Notes under the pieces: generated by a model
Databases searched by the model: none
Seen by the model: only the letters and a program-made list of their open reading frames with translations
Told to the model about the DNA's origin: nothing
Assembly: GCF_000766145.1 (NCBI RefSeq)
Contig: NZ_JNFB01000024.1
Location: forward strand, 186,001 to 250,000
DNA length: 64,000 bases
Direction of reading: 5' to 3'
Origin: Paenilisteria newyorkensis
GTDB lineage: Bacteria; Bacillota; Bacilli; Lactobacillales; Listeriaceae
In this document: positions 15,920 to 24,454 of the stretch, in pieces
How positions within the stretch are numbered: position 1 is the stretch's first letter
How the letters are laid out: the number at the start of each line of letters is the position of its first letter
Position numbers and translations under genes: made by a program

Positions 15920-17233
15920 ATGAACCCTGACCCCGAGAGTCAGCAGATTATTGTACAATTAATTCTTATTTTGGTGTTGACGTTATTGAATGCGTTTTTT
16001 GCTTCGGCGGAAATGGCTTTGGTATCGCTCAATAAAAACCGTGTCAGATCACAGGCGGAGCAAGGGGATAAGAAGTCCCAGTTGCTTGTGAAAATGATAG
16101 ATGATCCGAGTCGATTTATCGCGACGATACAAGTTGGTATCACGCTTGCTGGATTCTTCTCTAGTGCGGCGGCGGCAACGAGTATTGCCTCTGTTCTGGG
16201 GACGCGATTTGGTGGAACTGCTTTTGCGAATGAGATGGCTGTAGTCGTTGTGACGATTATTTTATCTTATATTACGCTTGTTTTTGGTGAGCTTTATCCG
16301 AAGCGGTTGGCTTTGCAAAAAGCGGAAGCGATATCTCGTTTTTCAGTACGACCAATTATGATTATCAGTACGGTTTTAGCGCCTTTCGTTAAATTTTTGT
16401 CGTTCTCGACGAATGTGCTTGTGAAAATAACGCGCATGGATAAGAATGAGAATACGGAAAAAATGACGCGTGAGGAAATGCAGCTTATTATTGAGACTGG
16501 TCGGCGTGATGGCGCGATTGAAAAGGCGGAACTGGACATGCTTCGTGGTGTTTTTGAAATGGACACGATTTATGCGAAGGAAGTGATGGTGCCGCGGACG
16601 GATAGCTTTATGATTGATGCGAATGAGGATTCGGGTGTGTTGGTGGATAAACTTTTGGAGCGTAATTATTCGCGTATTCCGGTTTATTTGAATGACATGG
16701 ACTCGGTGTATGGTATTCTGCATATGAAGGATGTATTTTTGGCGGCGAGGAAGTATGGTTTTGATAATATCGACGTGAAACAGTTAGTAAAAGAGGCTTT
16801 CTTTGTGCCGGAGACGATTTTTGTGGATGATTTGTTGAAAGCAATGCAAAAATCACATAATCAAATGGCAATCTTGATGGATGAGTATGGCGGCGTTGCG
16901 GGTATCGTGACGGTGGAGGATTTATTGGAGGAAATTGTTGGTGAGATTGATGATGAGTTTGATGCGTTGTCTGACGAGGTGAAGCAGTTGGATGAGCATA
17001 CATTTATTGTTGAGGGACGTATGCCGATTGACGATTTCAATGAATTGTTTCACGTGGAACTTCCTGACAAGGGGATTGATACGATTGCGGGCTTTGTGTT
17101 GACGCAGCTGAAGACGATTCCAGATGATGGGGAAGAGGTCATTTTGGAATATGAGAATTTAACTTTTATTGTGACGGAGATTAAGGATTCACGTGTTGTC
17201 ACAATGCGAGTGGAGATAGAACGGCAAGAGTAA
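15920..17233 (+). CDS. CNNM/CorC (hemolysin C-like) transporter with DUF21, CBS pair and CorC domains
   Basis: The 437-residue membrane protein has an N-terminal DUF21 domain with three or four membrane segments (about 8-190), followed by two CBS motifs (about 215-335; MVPRTDSFMIDANE and the GGVAGIVTVEDLLEEIVGEI segment) and a C-terminal CorC/HlyC domain. Members with this order (S. aureus MpfA type) are implicated in magnesium export and tolerance; the older name hemolysin is misleading. ATG 15920 is 11 bases from AAAGGAG. A GTG at 15908 overlaps the ribosome site and is less likely. The structured repeat lies immediately upstream. Confidence 0.9.
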   Translation: MNPDPESQQIIVQLILILVLTLLNAFFASAEMALVSLNKNRVRSQAEQGDKKSQLLVKMIDDPSRFIATIQVGITLAGFFSSAAAATSIASVLGTRFGGTAFANEMAVVVVTIILSYITLVFGELYPKRLALQKAEAISRFSVRPIMIISTVLAPFVKFLSFSTNVLVKITRMDKNENTEKMTREEMQLIIETGRRDGAIEKAELDMLRGVFEMDTIYAKEVMVPRTDSFMIDANEDSGVLVDKLLERNYSRIPVYLNDMDSVYGILHMKDVFLAARKYGFDNIDVKQLVKEAFFVPETIFVDDLLKAMQKSHNQMAILMDEYGGVAGIVTVEDLLEEIVGEIDDEFDALSDEVKQLDEHTFIVEGRMPIDDFNELFHVELPDKGIDTIAGFVLTQLKTIPDDGEEVILEYENLTFIVTEIKDSRVVTMRVEIERQE

Positions 17234-17241
17234 TGATGAAG

Positions 17242-17277
17242 ATGCGTTTCCAAGGATAGTTTTGGAGACGCATTTTT
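17242..17277 (+). terminator. Terminator after CNNM gene
   Basis: ATGCGTTTCCAA (17242-17253) pairs with TTGGAGACGCAT (17262-17273, one G-U), followed by T5. Confidence 0.88.
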
Positions 17278-17293
17278 GTGTGATGAGGGCACA

Positions 17294-17330
17294 AAAGAGA
17301 CCTAGTAGCTTGAACTACTAGGCCTCTTTA
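17294..17330. terminator. Second hairpin, likely terminator for the minus-strand abi gene
   Basis: AAAGAG-x-CCTAGTAG pairs with CTACTAGG-x-CTCTTT, with one internal mismatch and a 6-nt loop. T-rich flanks exist on both strands. It lies about 80 bp beyond the minus-strand stop at 17410. Confidence 0.7.
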
Positions 17331-17409
17331 TTTCGTGCAAAACAGATCGCATGCGTACAATTGATCCGCAAGGTTTGAACCTTGTTCCTTGAATATAATA
17401 ATAGATGGT

Positions 17410-18312
17410 TTAGTGATATTTGTCAACTAAAATGTAGAGAGAAGAGAAGAATCGTTTTATATTCTCATTGTTAGCGTAGTATTTTTTATTTTGCTCATAT
17501 CTTTTAAGAAATGCTGTCATAAGGTTTATTCGATCGGTATGAATGCCTTTGGTGCAGTAGGCTTGATGTAAGATGAAAATAGCGAGGATATCATGGATGC
17601 GTTCTACTTTGATTTGATTATTGGTCAGGTTTATCTCTTTGCTTATATTATAGAGATAGGAATTTTTTTGCTTGTTTGGGTGAATGGAGAGGATGATAGG
17701 GCTACTGTGGGCTGCTTTATTTCGGATGTTTTTCACATATTTGATGAGTTCATTAGCTTTTTTGAAATGTGTTTTATTGAGTTGGACATTGGCATAGTAA
17801 TATTCTACAAACCTTGTGAACATGCCATAATTCATTAGCTCGAATGCTACCCAGATAGGTGTTTCGGTGTAATAATTTTTGTATAGTTTGCTGGACTTAC
17901 TGACATGCTCGAATAAAATGTCTTTTTTAGAGGGCGTTTTTGTAAAGAAAAGATCGATGACACTGTATCCGTCTTCACGTGGATCATTTGTAACATTGGT
18001 TATTATTTTTGTTTTAATAGCATGTTCGATATCTAAACACATTTTTAAAAGGATATATCTTAGCTGGGTGTCGAGTGTTGCGACGTCTGCTAAATAAGCA
18101 AATTCTAGTTTTATATAATGCCCGTTGGAATCTTGTTTATAATTTTTTCGGAAGGAGCCTAATTTGAAGTAGTATGTGTGTTTTTCTAAAACTTCTCTGG
18201 CTGTTGCGGTATTGATGATGTTGAATTGGATTCCTTTGTTACGCATTTTGTGGATTAGTTCGTCAAAGCTTAAAAGCGGTTTTCTCGTATTATGTTCTAT
18301 CGTGCTTTCCAT
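17410..18312 (-). CDS. Abi_2-family abortive infection protein (AbiD/AbiF-like, HEPN)
   Basis: The 300-residue protein matches the Abi_2 pattern: FDELIHKMRNKGIQF near the N-terminus, RYILLKMCLDIEHAIKTKI (85-103), PIWVAFELMNYGMFTRFVEYY (152-172) and the HEPN catalytic Rx4H motif R197-NKAA-H202. Such proteins act as RNases or RNA-binding defence effectors that stop phage growth by killing or arresting the cell. The gene is AT-rich compared with its neighbours and stands alone between terminators, consistent with horizontal acquisition. AAGGTGGG precedes ATG 18312. No antitoxin gene is adjacent. Confidence 0.82.
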   Translation of the reverse strand: MESTIEHNTRKPLLSFDELIHKMRNKGIQFNIINTATAREVLEKHTYYFKLGSFRKNYKQDSNGHYIKLEFAYLADVATLDTQLRYILLKMCLDIEHAIKTKIITNVTNDPREDGYSVIDLFFTKTPSKKDILFEHVSKSSKLYKNYYTETPIWVAFELMNYGMFTRFVEYYYANVQLNKTHFKKANELIKYVKNIRNKAAHSSPIILSIHPNKQKNSYLYNISKEINLTNNQIKVERIHDILAIFILHQAYCTKGIHTDRINLMTAFLKRYEQNKKYYANNENIKRFFSSLYILVDKYH

Positions 18313-18482
18313 CTGATCCCACCTTACGTTGTAGTTTGTATATAAATTTTAACAGAAATTGATGAATAATACAAAAAGTGATTTTGAGGCTAAACACGGT
18401 TTTTTCGCTGTACATTTTTGAGACTTGAGATGCTGGGGCTTTATGGGTATGATAGGGGTAGGTGAAAACGGAGGTGCGTGGC

Positions 18483-19436
18483 TTGTCGAATATTAAGGAT
18501 ATTGCAAAATTGGCGGGGGTTTCGGTGACGACGGTTTCGCGGGTTTTGAATGAGCATCCGTATGTGGCGGAGGGAAAACGTAAGCGTGTGCAAGAGGTGA
18601 TGGCGGAGCTGGATTATAGTCCGAATCGGAATGCGGTGGATCTTAGTCGGGGGCGAACGAATACGATTGGTTTTGTGCTGCCGTATAATGATCATCCGTG
18701 GTTTGATAAGGTGATGAACGGTGTTTTAGAGGCGGCTTTTGCGAAGTGTTATTCGGTTGTGATTTGTCCGACTGGGTATGATCGGGCAGAGGAGGAGCGG
18801 TATTTACGGATGCTGAAAACGAAGCGGATTGATGGGCTGATTATTGCGTCGCGGGCGAATGATTGGAAAACGATTGCGCCGTATGCGAATTATGGGCCGA
18901 TTGTGGCTTGTGAGTATATTAATGATCCGCTGATTTCGTGTGCTTATGTGGATCAGTTTCAGGCGTACACGGACGGGTTTCAGGCTTTTAAGGATGCTGG
19001 GCATGGGCGTGTTGGCTTTACGACCGGACGCGCGGAGCAGTGGAGCAATAGTACGAAGTTGAAAATAATGGCGTATGAGGCTGTATTCGGGGAACTGGAC
19101 GCGGGGCTTATTTTGCAGGATTGTTATGATGTGGCGGACGGGAAGCGGGCGGCGGAGTCGTTTTTGGCTTTGGCGGAACCTCCGACGGCGATGTATGCGA
19201 ATGGGGATGAAGTCGCGGCTGGGATGCATTATTATGTGACGCATCGGGGCTTGGATGTGCCGCGGGACATTGCGATTTTGGGTGAGGAGAATTTGGCGAT
19301 TGCAGATGTGCTGGATATTTCGACGGTGGATAAGAATTTGCGGGAGATTGGGAAGTGCGCTGTGGAGCTATTTTTGAATGGAAAAGTGGAGAAAAAACTG
19401 GTGCAACATAAAATTATTATGCGAAATTCGATATAG
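18483..19436 (+). CDS. LacI/GalR-family transcriptional regulator
   Basis: The 317-residue regulator has an N-terminal helix-turn-helix (IKDIAKLAGVSVTTVSRVLNEH, residues 3-24), hinge region SPNRNAVDLSRGRTNTIGFVLP, and a periplasmic-binding-protein-like sugar-sensing domain. TTG 18483 is preferred as start because GGAGGT (18470-18475) is seven bases away and the product then begins MSNIKDIAKL like most family members. A GTG at 18462 would add seven residues. No sugar operon is adjacent, so its target is not evident. The downstream element and small gene have their own possible promoter. Confidence 0.88.
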   Translation: MSNIKDIAKLAGVSVTTVSRVLNEHPYVAEGKRKRVQEVMAELDYSPNRNAVDLSRGRTNTIGFVLPYNDHPWFDKVMNGVLEAAFAKCYSVVICPTGYDRAEEERYLRMLKTKRIDGLIIASRANDWKTIAPYANYGPIVACEYINDPLISCAYVDQFQAYTDGFQAFKDAGHGRVGFTTGRAEQWSNSTKLKIMAYEAVFGELDAGLILQDCYDVADGKRAAESFLALAEPPTAMYANGDEVAAGMHYYVTHRGLDVPRDIAILGEENLAIADVLDISTVDKNLREIGKCAVELFLNGKVEKKLVQHKIIMRNSI

Positions 19437-19440
19437 GGGC

Positions 19441-19469
19441 TTGACCTGAAACGCATTTCATCGTTTATC
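19441..19469 (+). promoter_or_regulatory. Possible promoter of structured repeat copy C
   Basis: TTGACC (19441-19446), a 17-bp spacer and a weak -10 TTTATC (19464-19469) lie 36 bases upstream of the repeat copy. Confidence 0.35.
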
Positions 19470-19504
19470 TTTAGTGTAGAGTGAAAACACTACGTATTTG
19501 TTTT

Positions 19505-19675
19505 GGTGTAGGATGCCAATTTGGCATTGCACAAATCGAGCGAAAGCGTTTGTATTTCGAGATTTTGGCGGAAGCCGGAAGCGGAGCATACTGGTGTATG
19601 TGAGAACCGGAAGTCCGTCAAAATCTCGAGATGCGGACGCTTGCCGCCGATTTATCTGGTGTATATTCTACACTT
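19505..19675 (+). ncRNA. Structured repeat RNA, copy C (upstream of small unknown gene)
   Basis: This is the third copy of the element at 974 and 15728. Its long helix ATTTCGAGATTTTGGCGG (19553-19570) with CCGTCAAAATCTCGAGAT (19615-19632) differs in sequence from both other copies, yet pairs with G-U substitutions. The tip hairpin is CATAC/GTATG, a compensatory change from TGTAC/GTACA in copies A and B. A 5' hairpin ATGCC/GGCAT (19513-19527) and a 3' hairpin GTGTA/TACAC are present. GTGTAG at the 5' end can alternatively pair with CTACAC at the 3' end. The element ends six bases before the AGAGGAGG of the next gene. Confidence 0.7.
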
Positions 19676-19695
19676 GATTAGAGGAGGCGATTGGG

Positions 19696-20064
19696 ATGCG
19701 TGTGCAAGGTATGTGTAAAGTGACGGCGAATTTTGGGATGGAGTTTCAGTACGGGGAGTTTTATTTGGAGCGAGATTATCTTGTTTTTGATCGGAATTAT
19801 AGCTTGGGCTTGAAAAAGCGGCAGACGTTTCCGATTGCGAAGTTGACGGATATTGTGGTTGTTCCGGAGAATGGACGGCTTTTCGTGACGTTTTCTTGTG
19901 GGGATATGTGTTTTGAGTTGGGTGAGGCTGTGGATGGTGATTTGGCGGATTTTGCGCGGGAGTTACGGACGGCGCGATATGGTGTGAAACCGGAAGTGCA
20001 GCGTTTTAAATATGAGAAGAGACGGCAATATACGACGCATCACCAGCATCATTTTGTGGAGTGA
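19696..20064 (+). CDS. Small protein of unknown function
   Basis: The 122-residue soluble protein is not recognised. The first 80 residues are beta-rich (FQYGEFYLERDYLVFD, TFPIAKLTDIVVVPENGRLFVTFSCG), followed by a helix (GDLADFARELRTARYG). That layout would fit a PH- or GRAM-like fold, which is a guess. The C-terminus is His- and Gln-rich (TTHHQHHFVE). AGAGGAGG (19680-19687) lies eight bases before ATG 19696. The structured repeat directly precedes the gene, and the HAD gene starts 26 bases after its stop, so they may be co-transcribed. Confidence 0.75.
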   Translation: MRVQGMCKVTANFGMEFQYGEFYLERDYLVFDRNYSLGLKKRQTFPIAKLTDIVVVPENGRLFVTFSCGDMCFELGEAVDGDLADFARELRTARYGVKPEVQRFKYEKRRQYTTHHQHHFVE

Positions 20065-20090
20065 GTGGTGCGCGCGAGAGGAGCGGTATT

Positions 20091-20699
20091 TTGGTGTATA
20101 AAACGGTGATTTTTGATGTGGATGGGACGCTTTTGGATACGGAACGCGTGGTTTTACAGGCGTTACGCGTGGCGCTCGGGAATGTTGGTTTGCATTATGA
20201 GCAGGATGATTTGCGGTTTGCGCTTGGGATTACGGGCGAGAAGGCATTGGCGCAACTGGATGTGAAGGATCGGGATGCGGTGATGGCGGACTGGTTCGCG
20301 ATGGAGGCTAAGCTGAATGAGGAGGTCGAGGTTTTCGACGGAATCGTGGAGGTTTTGGCGAAGTTGGGCGGAATCGGTGTGGTGACTTCGAAAAATGCGG
20401 GCGAGATGGAGACGGGATTTTATCCGTTTGATTTGGCGCAGTATTTTGACGCGATTGTTTGTGCGAGTGACACGGAGAATCATAAACCGCATCCTGATCC
20501 GCTTTTACGGTGTATGGCGTTGCTTGGTGCGGATCCGGCGACGACGCTTTATGTTGGGGATGCTACATATGATATGGCGTGCGCTCACGCGGCTGGTGCT
20601 GATTTCGGGCTGGCTTTGTGGGGTGCGAGGAGGACGGACGGTTTTGCGGACGCGAATGTTGTGTTGGAGAAGCCGAGTGATATTTTGAAATATATTTGA
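20091..20699 (+). CDS. HAD-superfamily phosphatase (phosphoglycolate phosphatase/beta-PGM-like)
   Basis: The roughly 202-residue hydrolase has motif I FDVDGTLLDT near the N-terminus (nucleophile Asp9, acid Asp11), motif II VVTSKN, a Lys in ENHKPHPDPL and motif IV YVGDATYDM. A helical cap between motifs I and II places it in subclass I. The substrate is not predictable. Start is taken at TTG 20091, seven bases from GAGAGGAG. GTG 20094 is nearly as good. An upstream GTG at 20061 overlaps the preceding stop but lacks a ribosome site. Confidence 0.85.
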   Translation: MVYKTVIFDVDGTLLDTERVVLQALRVALGNVGLHYEQDDLRFALGITGEKALAQLDVKDRDAVMADWFAMEAKLNEEVEVFDGIVEVLAKLGGIGVVTSKNAGEMETGFYPFDLAQYFDAIVCASDTENHKPHPDPLLRCMALLGADPATTLYVGDATYDMACAHAAGADFGLALWGARRTDGFADANVVLEKPSDILKYI

Positions 20700-20707
20700 T
20701 TGAATGG

Positions 20708-20747
20708 CGTGAATTGGCAGTGGAAGCTGTGCTTTTCACGCTTTTTT
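20708..20747 (+). terminator. Terminator after HAD gene
   Basis: GCGTGAA (20708-20714) pairs with TTCACGC (20735-20741) around a structured loop and is followed by six T. Confidence 0.75.
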
Positions 20748-20808
20748 GTTTGGATTGGGAAAAATGATGGTAAAGGGGGAAAAGCTGTTTTGAATGGAGG
20801 AGAATAGG

Positions 20809-22281
20809 ATGATGCAGGCCAAGATTGTCGTTGGGGCATTGCTAGTATTTCTCACCATGATGTTTTCTTCGGGCGCGAACGCTTCGGTGGAGTTGTCGCC
20901 AGAGATGAATAGTCAAATGATGGATTCAGCGTTACAAAAAGCGAAGAGTAGTAAGGTGGCATCGGAGAAAGTGGTAACATTGCCGAAAGGGGAAATGATG
21001 CTTGCGCGGACGGTGGTTGTTCCGGCGGGCGTGACGCTCCGTGGGGCTAGTTTGAGCGCGATGCCAGTTTTGAAGATATGGAAAAATGAGTCGATTCCGG
21101 TTGTGAGGATGGGAAGCGACACGAAGCTTGAAAATGTTGTTTTGGATGGGCAGAAGAGTAAGGTTGTGAATCAGCGGCATAATGGGATTGAGATTGTTGG
21201 TGCGAGTGCGAGTCAGCGTGTGCGGAATGTGCAAATTGTGAATAGCCGGATTCGGAATTTTGGTGGGAATGGGATTTATATGAAGTATACGGATCGGGTG
21301 CGGATTGCTGGGACGACGCCGGCGCAGATGGTGGTTTCGGCGATTGGGTATGCGGGGATTATTGGCTATTCGGCGAACAATACGACGGTTCAAAAAGTGA
21401 CGGTGCGGGATATTGGCGTGATGGGGGAACGATTGGCGTACAATATTGCGTTGACGGAGATTTATAATAGTAAATTGGTGGCGAGTGTGCAGGCGAAGGT
21501 GAATCCGCGTAGTGATGGTGCTGTGATTACGGATTCGTATATTTTGAATAATGCGGTTTGGGAAGGGATTGACACGCATCATGGACGGAATTTGGTGATT
21601 CAGAATAATACGATTGTGAATGTGAGAAACGCGATTGCGGTGGTTTCGATAACGCTGGCTGGTGATGTGGGAACGGTTAGCCCGCCTCAAAATGTGATGA
21701 TTCGTAATAACCGGATTAATAAGCAGGCGGATTATGCGAAGCTGAAATTGGTGAAATCGGAGAAATTTAAGACGGTTCGGGGGATCGTTGTTTCGGGTGC
21801 GAAATTGAAGAAGAATCGGGATGCGGTTTATGCAACAGGTATACAGGTTTTGAATAATCAGGTCGAGAATGTGCAGGCGGTCAGTATTTATGGTGGCGGA
21901 ATCGTGATGCAATCGACTTTTGGCGCGGTTGTTTCGGGGAATCGGGTGCAGCTGGAGAGTAGCGGTCGGACGAATTATAATGGGATTTCGCTGACTGTGA
22001 ATAATAAACGGACGGCGATCATCGGGAATTACATTGGGAAAATTGTTGCGATGCCGACTGAGGTTATTGCTTTTCGTGGTGCGCATAATAATGGGGAGTG
22101 GAATAATATGAAATGGAGCAAGGTGTCGGGATATGGGATGATTTTGTCGAAAAATTATCGGGATGTTGCGTTGTTTACGGATGGGAAGTTGAATACGAGG
22201 AAGGCAAAATTGGTGACGAGGATTGCGGATCCGAATAGTATGGTTGTGAGGAATACGAATAAATATACATTCAAGAAGTAG
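20809..22281 (+). CDS. Secreted right-handed beta-helix protein (pectate-lyase-like)
   Basis: The 490-residue protein begins with a signal peptide (KIVVGALLVFLTMMFSSGANA) and then shows many parallel-beta-helix turns of the form NxxxxNNxIxxxxxxGI (for example VRNVQIVNSRIRNFGGNGIY, NLVIQNNTIVNVRNAIAV, GIQVLNNQVENVQ). The opening segment TLPKGEMMLARTVVVPAGVTL is typical of pectate lyase 3-type or epimerase-type polysaccharide-active proteins. No wall anchor is present, so it is probably released. ATG 20809 lies six bases after GGAGGAG (20796-20802). It is flanked by terminators and so monocistronic. Catalytic activity is unproven. Confidence 0.82.
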   Translation: MMQAKIVVGALLVFLTMMFSSGANASVELSPEMNSQMMDSALQKAKSSKVASEKVVTLPKGEMMLARTVVVPAGVTLRGASLSAMPVLKIWKNESIPVVRMGSDTKLENVVLDGQKSKVVNQRHNGIEIVGASASQRVRNVQIVNSRIRNFGGNGIYMKYTDRVRIAGTTPAQMVVSAIGYAGIIGYSANNTTVQKVTVRDIGVMGERLAYNIALTEIYNSKLVASVQAKVNPRSDGAVITDSYILNNAVWEGIDTHHGRNLVIQNNTIVNVRNAIAVVSITLAGDVGTVSPPQNVMIRNNRINKQADYAKLKLVKSEKFKTVRGIVVSGAKLKKNRDAVYATGIQVLNNQVENVQAVSIYGGGIVMQSTFGAVVSGNRVQLESSGRTNYNGISLTVNNKRTAIIGNYIGKIVAMPTEVIAFRGAHNNGEWNNMKWSKVSGYGMILSKNYRDVALFTDGKLNTRKAKLVTRIADPNSMVVRNTNKYTFKK

Positions 22282-22282
22282 A

Positions 22283-22318
22283 AAAAAGCGATGGTTTTTC
22301 TGTGAACCATCGCTTTTT
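22283..22318. terminator. Bidirectional terminator
   Basis: AAAAAGCGATGGTT pairs perfectly with AACCATCGCTTTTT (22283-22296 with 22305-22318), between convergent genes. Confidence 0.95.
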
Positions 22319-22323
22319 CGCGT

Positions 22324-23139
22324 TTAGAAATCAATGTTATCTGGGTCTGGACCGACTCGGAGGTTTTGATTGAGCGCATCGATTTTTGTTAGTTCTTTGG
22401 GGGTTAATTCGAAGTCAAAGATGTCCATGTTTTCTGCGATGCGGTGGGCTTTTGTTGATTTTGGGATGACGATGATGTCGTTTTGTAAGTCCCAACGCAG
22501 GATGACTTGGGCGACGGATTTGCCGTGATTGGTTGCGATTTCTTGGAGTGTCGGGTTGTCGAACAGGCCGCCTTGCATGAGTGGGGACCAGGCTTCGACG
22601 CGGATGTTGTTTTCAGTGCAATACGTGATGAGCTCTTTTTGTGTGAGTCTTGGATGGAGTTCGATTTGGTTCACGACGGGCATGATGGTGGCGTGTTTTT
22701 TGAGCGTTTCTAGGTGGTGAATCTGGAAGTTGCTGACGCCGATTGCGCGGATGCGGCCGTCTTTGTGGAGCTTTTCGAGGGCGCGCCATGCGTCGATGTA
22801 TTTGCCTTCGACTGGCCAGTGAATGAGATAGAGGTCGAGATAGTCGAGCTCCATTTTGCGCAGGGTTTCGTCGAATGCGGCGAGCGTTTCTTCGTAGCCG
22901 AGATCGGCGTTCCAGACTTTGGATGTGATGAAAAGGTCGCCGCGTGGGACGCCGGATTCGCGGATTCCTTGCGCTGTGCTGGCTTCGTTTCCGTAGATGG
23001 CTGCGGTGTCGATGCTGCGGTAGCCGATTCGGATAGCTTCTTTGATGGCGGACACGAGTTCTGCGCCTTCTTCTACTTTAAATACGCCGAGTCCAAGGAC
23101 GGGCATGTCGATTCCATTTGCTAATTTGACTGTTTTCAT
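22324..23139 (-). CDS. Aldo/keto reductase
   Basis: The 271-residue NADPH-dependent reductase has the complete catalytic tetrad Asp44, Tyr49, Lys74 and His107 (SIDTAAIYGNE, TSKVWN, LIHWP) and the cofactor motif IPKSTKAHRI near the C-terminus. It is the common 2,5-diketo-gluconate-reductase-type family that detoxifies aldehydes, methylglyoxal and ketones. It is encoded two bases downstream of an MFS exporter and forms an operon with it, opposite an HxlR regulator. This arrangement suggests an electrophile or carbonyl stress response. Confidence 0.93.
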   Translation of the reverse strand: MKTVKLANGIDMPVLGLGVFKVEEGAELVSAIKEAIRIGYRSIDTAAIYGNEASTAQGIRESGVPRGDLFITSKVWNADLGYEETLAAFDETLRKMELDYLDLYLIHWPVEGKYIDAWRALEKLHKDGRIRAIGVSNFQIHHLETLKKHATIMPVVNQIELHPRLTQKELITYCTENNIRVEAWSPLMQGGLFDNPTLQEIATNHGKSVAQVILRWDLQNDIIVIPKSTKAHRIAENMDIFDFELTPKELTKIDALNQNLRVGPDPDNIDF

Positions 23140-23141
23140 TT

Positions 23142-24323
23142 TTAAAATTCCTCCTGTTTTGTTTCTAATTTTTTACTCCATGCGGTTAGGGCGACGGCTA
23201 CGAGGACCATGATCATGCCGATCCAGGTCGTGTCGATGATGCGCATGTGGGTGATGACGAGGCCGCCAAGATAGGAGCCGAGCGCGATTCCTGCGTTGAA
23301 TGCTGCGATGTTAAGGGCGGACGCGATGTCGACGCCTTTTGGGACGAATTTCTCGGCTAGAATCACGACGTAGACTTGTAAGCCGGGAACGTTCATGAAG
23401 GCAAACACGCCCATGAGCAGGATCGTTGCGAGTCCGAAAACTTTGGATGGGGCGGTGAAGTAGAGCAATCCGAGCACGATGGCTTGCGCGATGAACATGT
23501 AAAATAGGGCTTGGATTGGCCGTTTGTTCGCGACTTTTCCGCCGATCATGTTGCCGACTGCGATGGCGATTCCGTAGATGAAAAGGAGAATCGCGATGGT
23601 GCTCGTTGGGAAACCGGTGACTTGTTCGAGTAGCGGTGTTAGATAGGTGAATACGACGAAGGTTCCGCCGTAGCCTAGTGCTGTGATGGCGAACACGAGT
23701 AGTAGTGGGCCATTTGTGAGTACTTTGACTTGGTCGCCGAGCGTCATTTTGGTGCCGGGACGCAGTTTTTTCGGAATCAGGATGAGGTTCGCGATAAGGG
23801 CGATGATGCCGATTGCTGCGATGCCGAAGAACGCGACGCGCCAGCCGAACTGTTGCCCGACGAGTGTGCCGATTGGGACGCCGGTTACGGTTGCGATGGT
23901 GAGTCCGGTGAACATGATGGAAATGGCGCTTGCCCGCTTGTTTGGTGGGACGAGGTCAGCCGCGATGGTGGACCCGATGGACATGAAGACGCCGTGCGCG
24001 AAGGCGGAAATGACGCGGGCGATGAGTAGTAGCGCGATGGTGTTGGAGAATGCCGCGGCCAAGTTGCCGAGTATGAATACAATCATGATGGCGAGCAGTA
24101 ACGTTTTGCGATTCATGCGTGATGTGAGTGCGGTCAGGATTGGTGCGCCGAACATGACGCCAACTGCATAAAGCGAGACGGTCAGACCTGCTGTGCTCAC
24201 TGGTATTGCTAAGTCTTCGGCGATGAGTGGCAACAACCCGACGCTGATAAATTCGGTCGTTCCAATCGCAAAAGCACTAACTGCTAAAGCTAATAAGGCA
24301 AAAATATTTCGATTCCCTTTCAA
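23142..24323 (-). CDS. MFS exporter (DHA1/AraJ-like)
   Basis: The 393-residue, 12-helix transporter has the major facilitator motif A (GAPILTALTSRMNRK near residues 58-72) and motif C-like GVPIGTLVGQQFGWR (about 155-169), typical of drug:proton antiporters and sugar efflux proteins. It is the first gene of the minus-strand operon with the aldo/keto reductase and is transcribed divergently from the HxlR gene. The latter probably controls it through the 131-bp intergenic region. The substrate is unknown. Confidence 0.9.
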   Translation of the reverse strand: MKGNRNIFALLALAVSAFAIGTTEFISVGLLPLIAEDLAIPVSTAGLTVSLYAVGVMFGAPILTALTSRMNRKTLLLAIMIVFILGNLAAAFSNTIALLLIARVISAFAHGVFMSIGSTIAADLVPPNKRASAISIMFTGLTIATVTGVPIGTLVGQQFGWRVAFFGIAAIGIIALIANLILIPKKLRPGTKMTLGDQVKVLTNGPLLLVFAITALGYGGTFVVFTYLTPLLEQVTGFPTSTIAILLFIYGIAIAVGNMIGGKVANKRPIQALFYMFIAQAIVLGLLYFTAPSKVFGLATILLMGVFAFMNVPGLQVYVVILAEKFVPKGVDIASALNIAAFNAGIALGSYLGGLVITHMRIIDTTWIGMIMVLVAVALTAWSKKLETKQEEF

Positions 24324-24396
24324 AGTTAAACCCTCCTAAGTTCTGCTTGCTTTTTTGATGACAAGTGTTATTATGATACTTAGTAGACATTAAAAC

Positions 24397-24408
24397 AAGT
24401 ACGTACTT
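24397..24408. promoter_or_regulatory. Candidate HxlR operator
   Basis: A perfect 12-bp palindrome, AAGTACGTACTT, sits in the divergent region between the MFS and HxlR genes. A related half-site AGTACC follows at about 24431. HxlR proteins bind TACT/AGTA-type dyads, so this is a plausible site. Confidence 0.5.
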
Positions 24409-24454
24409 TTTTGTGCTGTAGGCACTTTTTAGTACCTATGAAAAGGAGCCAAAT

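Noticed and set aside
20932-22086. 384-codon minus-strand frame inside the beta-helix protein gene
   Set aside because: Arg/Asn/His-rich antisense shadow of a repetitive gene.
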